Part shown: positions 63,536 through 64,000 of the stretch, in pieces
How the letters are laid out: each line of letters starts with the position of its first letter
How positions within the stretch are numbered: position 1 is the stretch's first letter
Assembly (NCBI GenBank): GCA_030849805.1
Contig: JASANZ010002267.1
Location: forward strand, 84,473-148,472
DNA length: 64,000 nucleotides
DNA from: Sergeia podlipaevii
Lineage: Eukaryota > Euglenozoa > Kinetoplastea > Trypanosomatida > Trypanosomatidae
Direction of reading: 5' to 3'
The notes under the pieces: generated by a model
Told to the model about the DNA's origin: nothing
Database searches by the model: none
Seen by the model: only the letters and a program-made list of their open reading frames with translations
Program-made: the position numbers and the translations under genes

Positions 63536-64000
63536 GAATGCACAACTGGACTGAGGGAGGGTGTGAGTAGATGTCCAAAGTGAAACACAAAGACACACTG
63601 CCTCGTATCTATCTCTCGATCTCTTTCTGTCTCTCTCTCTCGTGGTTCGCTGCTTCTAGGCGTGAAGCAGAAACAAAGAGAATAAAAAAGATTCAATAAA
63701 ATATCAAAAAGAAGCGGCAAGCAGAAACGATAAAACAACAACCACAACAACGCAAGCCTCCCTTACCCTTTGCCAGTCACTCAACCTTACAGTTTCGTGT
63801 TTGCTTTCCTTCTATCTTCCTTCCCCCTCTCCTCCTCTCCTTGGTTGCTACTAGCCGGCTGATTGCTTGTGTACTTGTTGTTGTTGTTGTTTTATTTGTC
63901 GATGTAGAGAGGAGACTGATGAGTGAGCACGACGATACAACAAGAAATGTTTGCAAAGAGAAAAAGAAATGATGAGAAGAGAAAAGTTATCTTCCCCCCC
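63536..64000. other. Leader and upstream flank of ProRS, running off the window
   Basis: On the minus strand a T-rich tract (about 63725-63660) ends at AG 63657-63656, giving a leader of about 120 bases before the ATG at 63535. This is the probable acceptor for the long, presequence-containing mRNA. The remainder to 64000 shows no gene. Confidence 0.5.

Noticed and set aside
63536..63598. 21-residue N-terminal extension of ProRS
   Set aside because: Begins at GTG, not ATG. The first ATG (63535) opens directly into a good mitochondrial presequence.
1..64000. Search by eye for retroposons, transposases, tRNA or rRNA genes
   Set aside because: No reverse transcriptase, integrase or transposase motif, no terminal repeats flanking a unit, and no clear tRNA B-box/cloverleaf was noticed; a tRNA scan would be needed to exclude small RNA genes.

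Overview
The window looks like nuclear DNA of a kinetoplastid, most likely a trypanosomatid. Thirteen long intron-free genes all lie on the minus strand. They are separated by 0.4-3.3 kb of AT-rich, gene-free spacer full of homopurine runs on the plus strand, which are polypyrimidine tracts on the transcribed strand. That is the expected layout of a polycistronic unit processed by spliced-leader trans-splicing and polyadenylation. The standard code is used. The gene set (prolyl-tRNA synthetase, TRF, a mitochondrial carrier, choline-phosphate cytidylyltransferase and tandem CCCH proteins) matches, from memory, a stretch of Leishmania chromosome 18 and Trypanosoma brucei chromosome 10. Moderate GC, abundant microsatellites and long Gln/Ser/Ala runs argue against Leishmania itself. 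The genus cannot be named from the sequence alone.

Layout in the direction of transcription (high to low coordinates): prolyl-tRNA synthetase (63535-60908); a 1565-residue protein with a cysteine-less E2-like domain (58471-53774); ribonucleotide reductase small subunit (52627-51503); a SET-domain methyltransferase (49576-47831); a 3413-residue beta-helix/cytoskeletal-type protein (45959-35718); a PIH1-domain dynein assembly factor (34560-32419); the telomere protein TRF (31353-29011); a mitochondrial carrier (28616-27666); a membrane-anchored NAA60-like acetyltransferase (26002-23972); a 1511-residue protein with four phytochelatin-synthase-like units (22892-18357); a choline-phosphate cytidylyltransferase fused to a degenerate CDP-alcohol phosphotransferase domain (15342-13669); and two paralogous CCCH zinc-finger proteins (10349-7341 and 4223-2181). 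Neighbouring genes do not form a pathway, as is usual in these organisms; expression must be set mainly after transcription.

A theme is enzyme folds that have lost catalytic residues. The four papain-like units each lack part of the Cys-His-Asp triad. The phosphotransferase half of the cytidylyltransferase has three of four catalytic aspartates replaced by serine. The E2-like domain has Asn where the catalytic Cys should be. A separate point is the prolyl-tRNA synthetase gene, which carries a mitochondrial-type presequence followed by an internal, in-frame polypyrimidine tract, AG and AUG. That arrangement would let alternative trans-splicing make both mitochondrial and cytosolic forms from one gene. 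Several annotated starts were moved inward to the first true ATG, because longer open frames begin only at GTG or TTG within pyrimidine-rich leaders.
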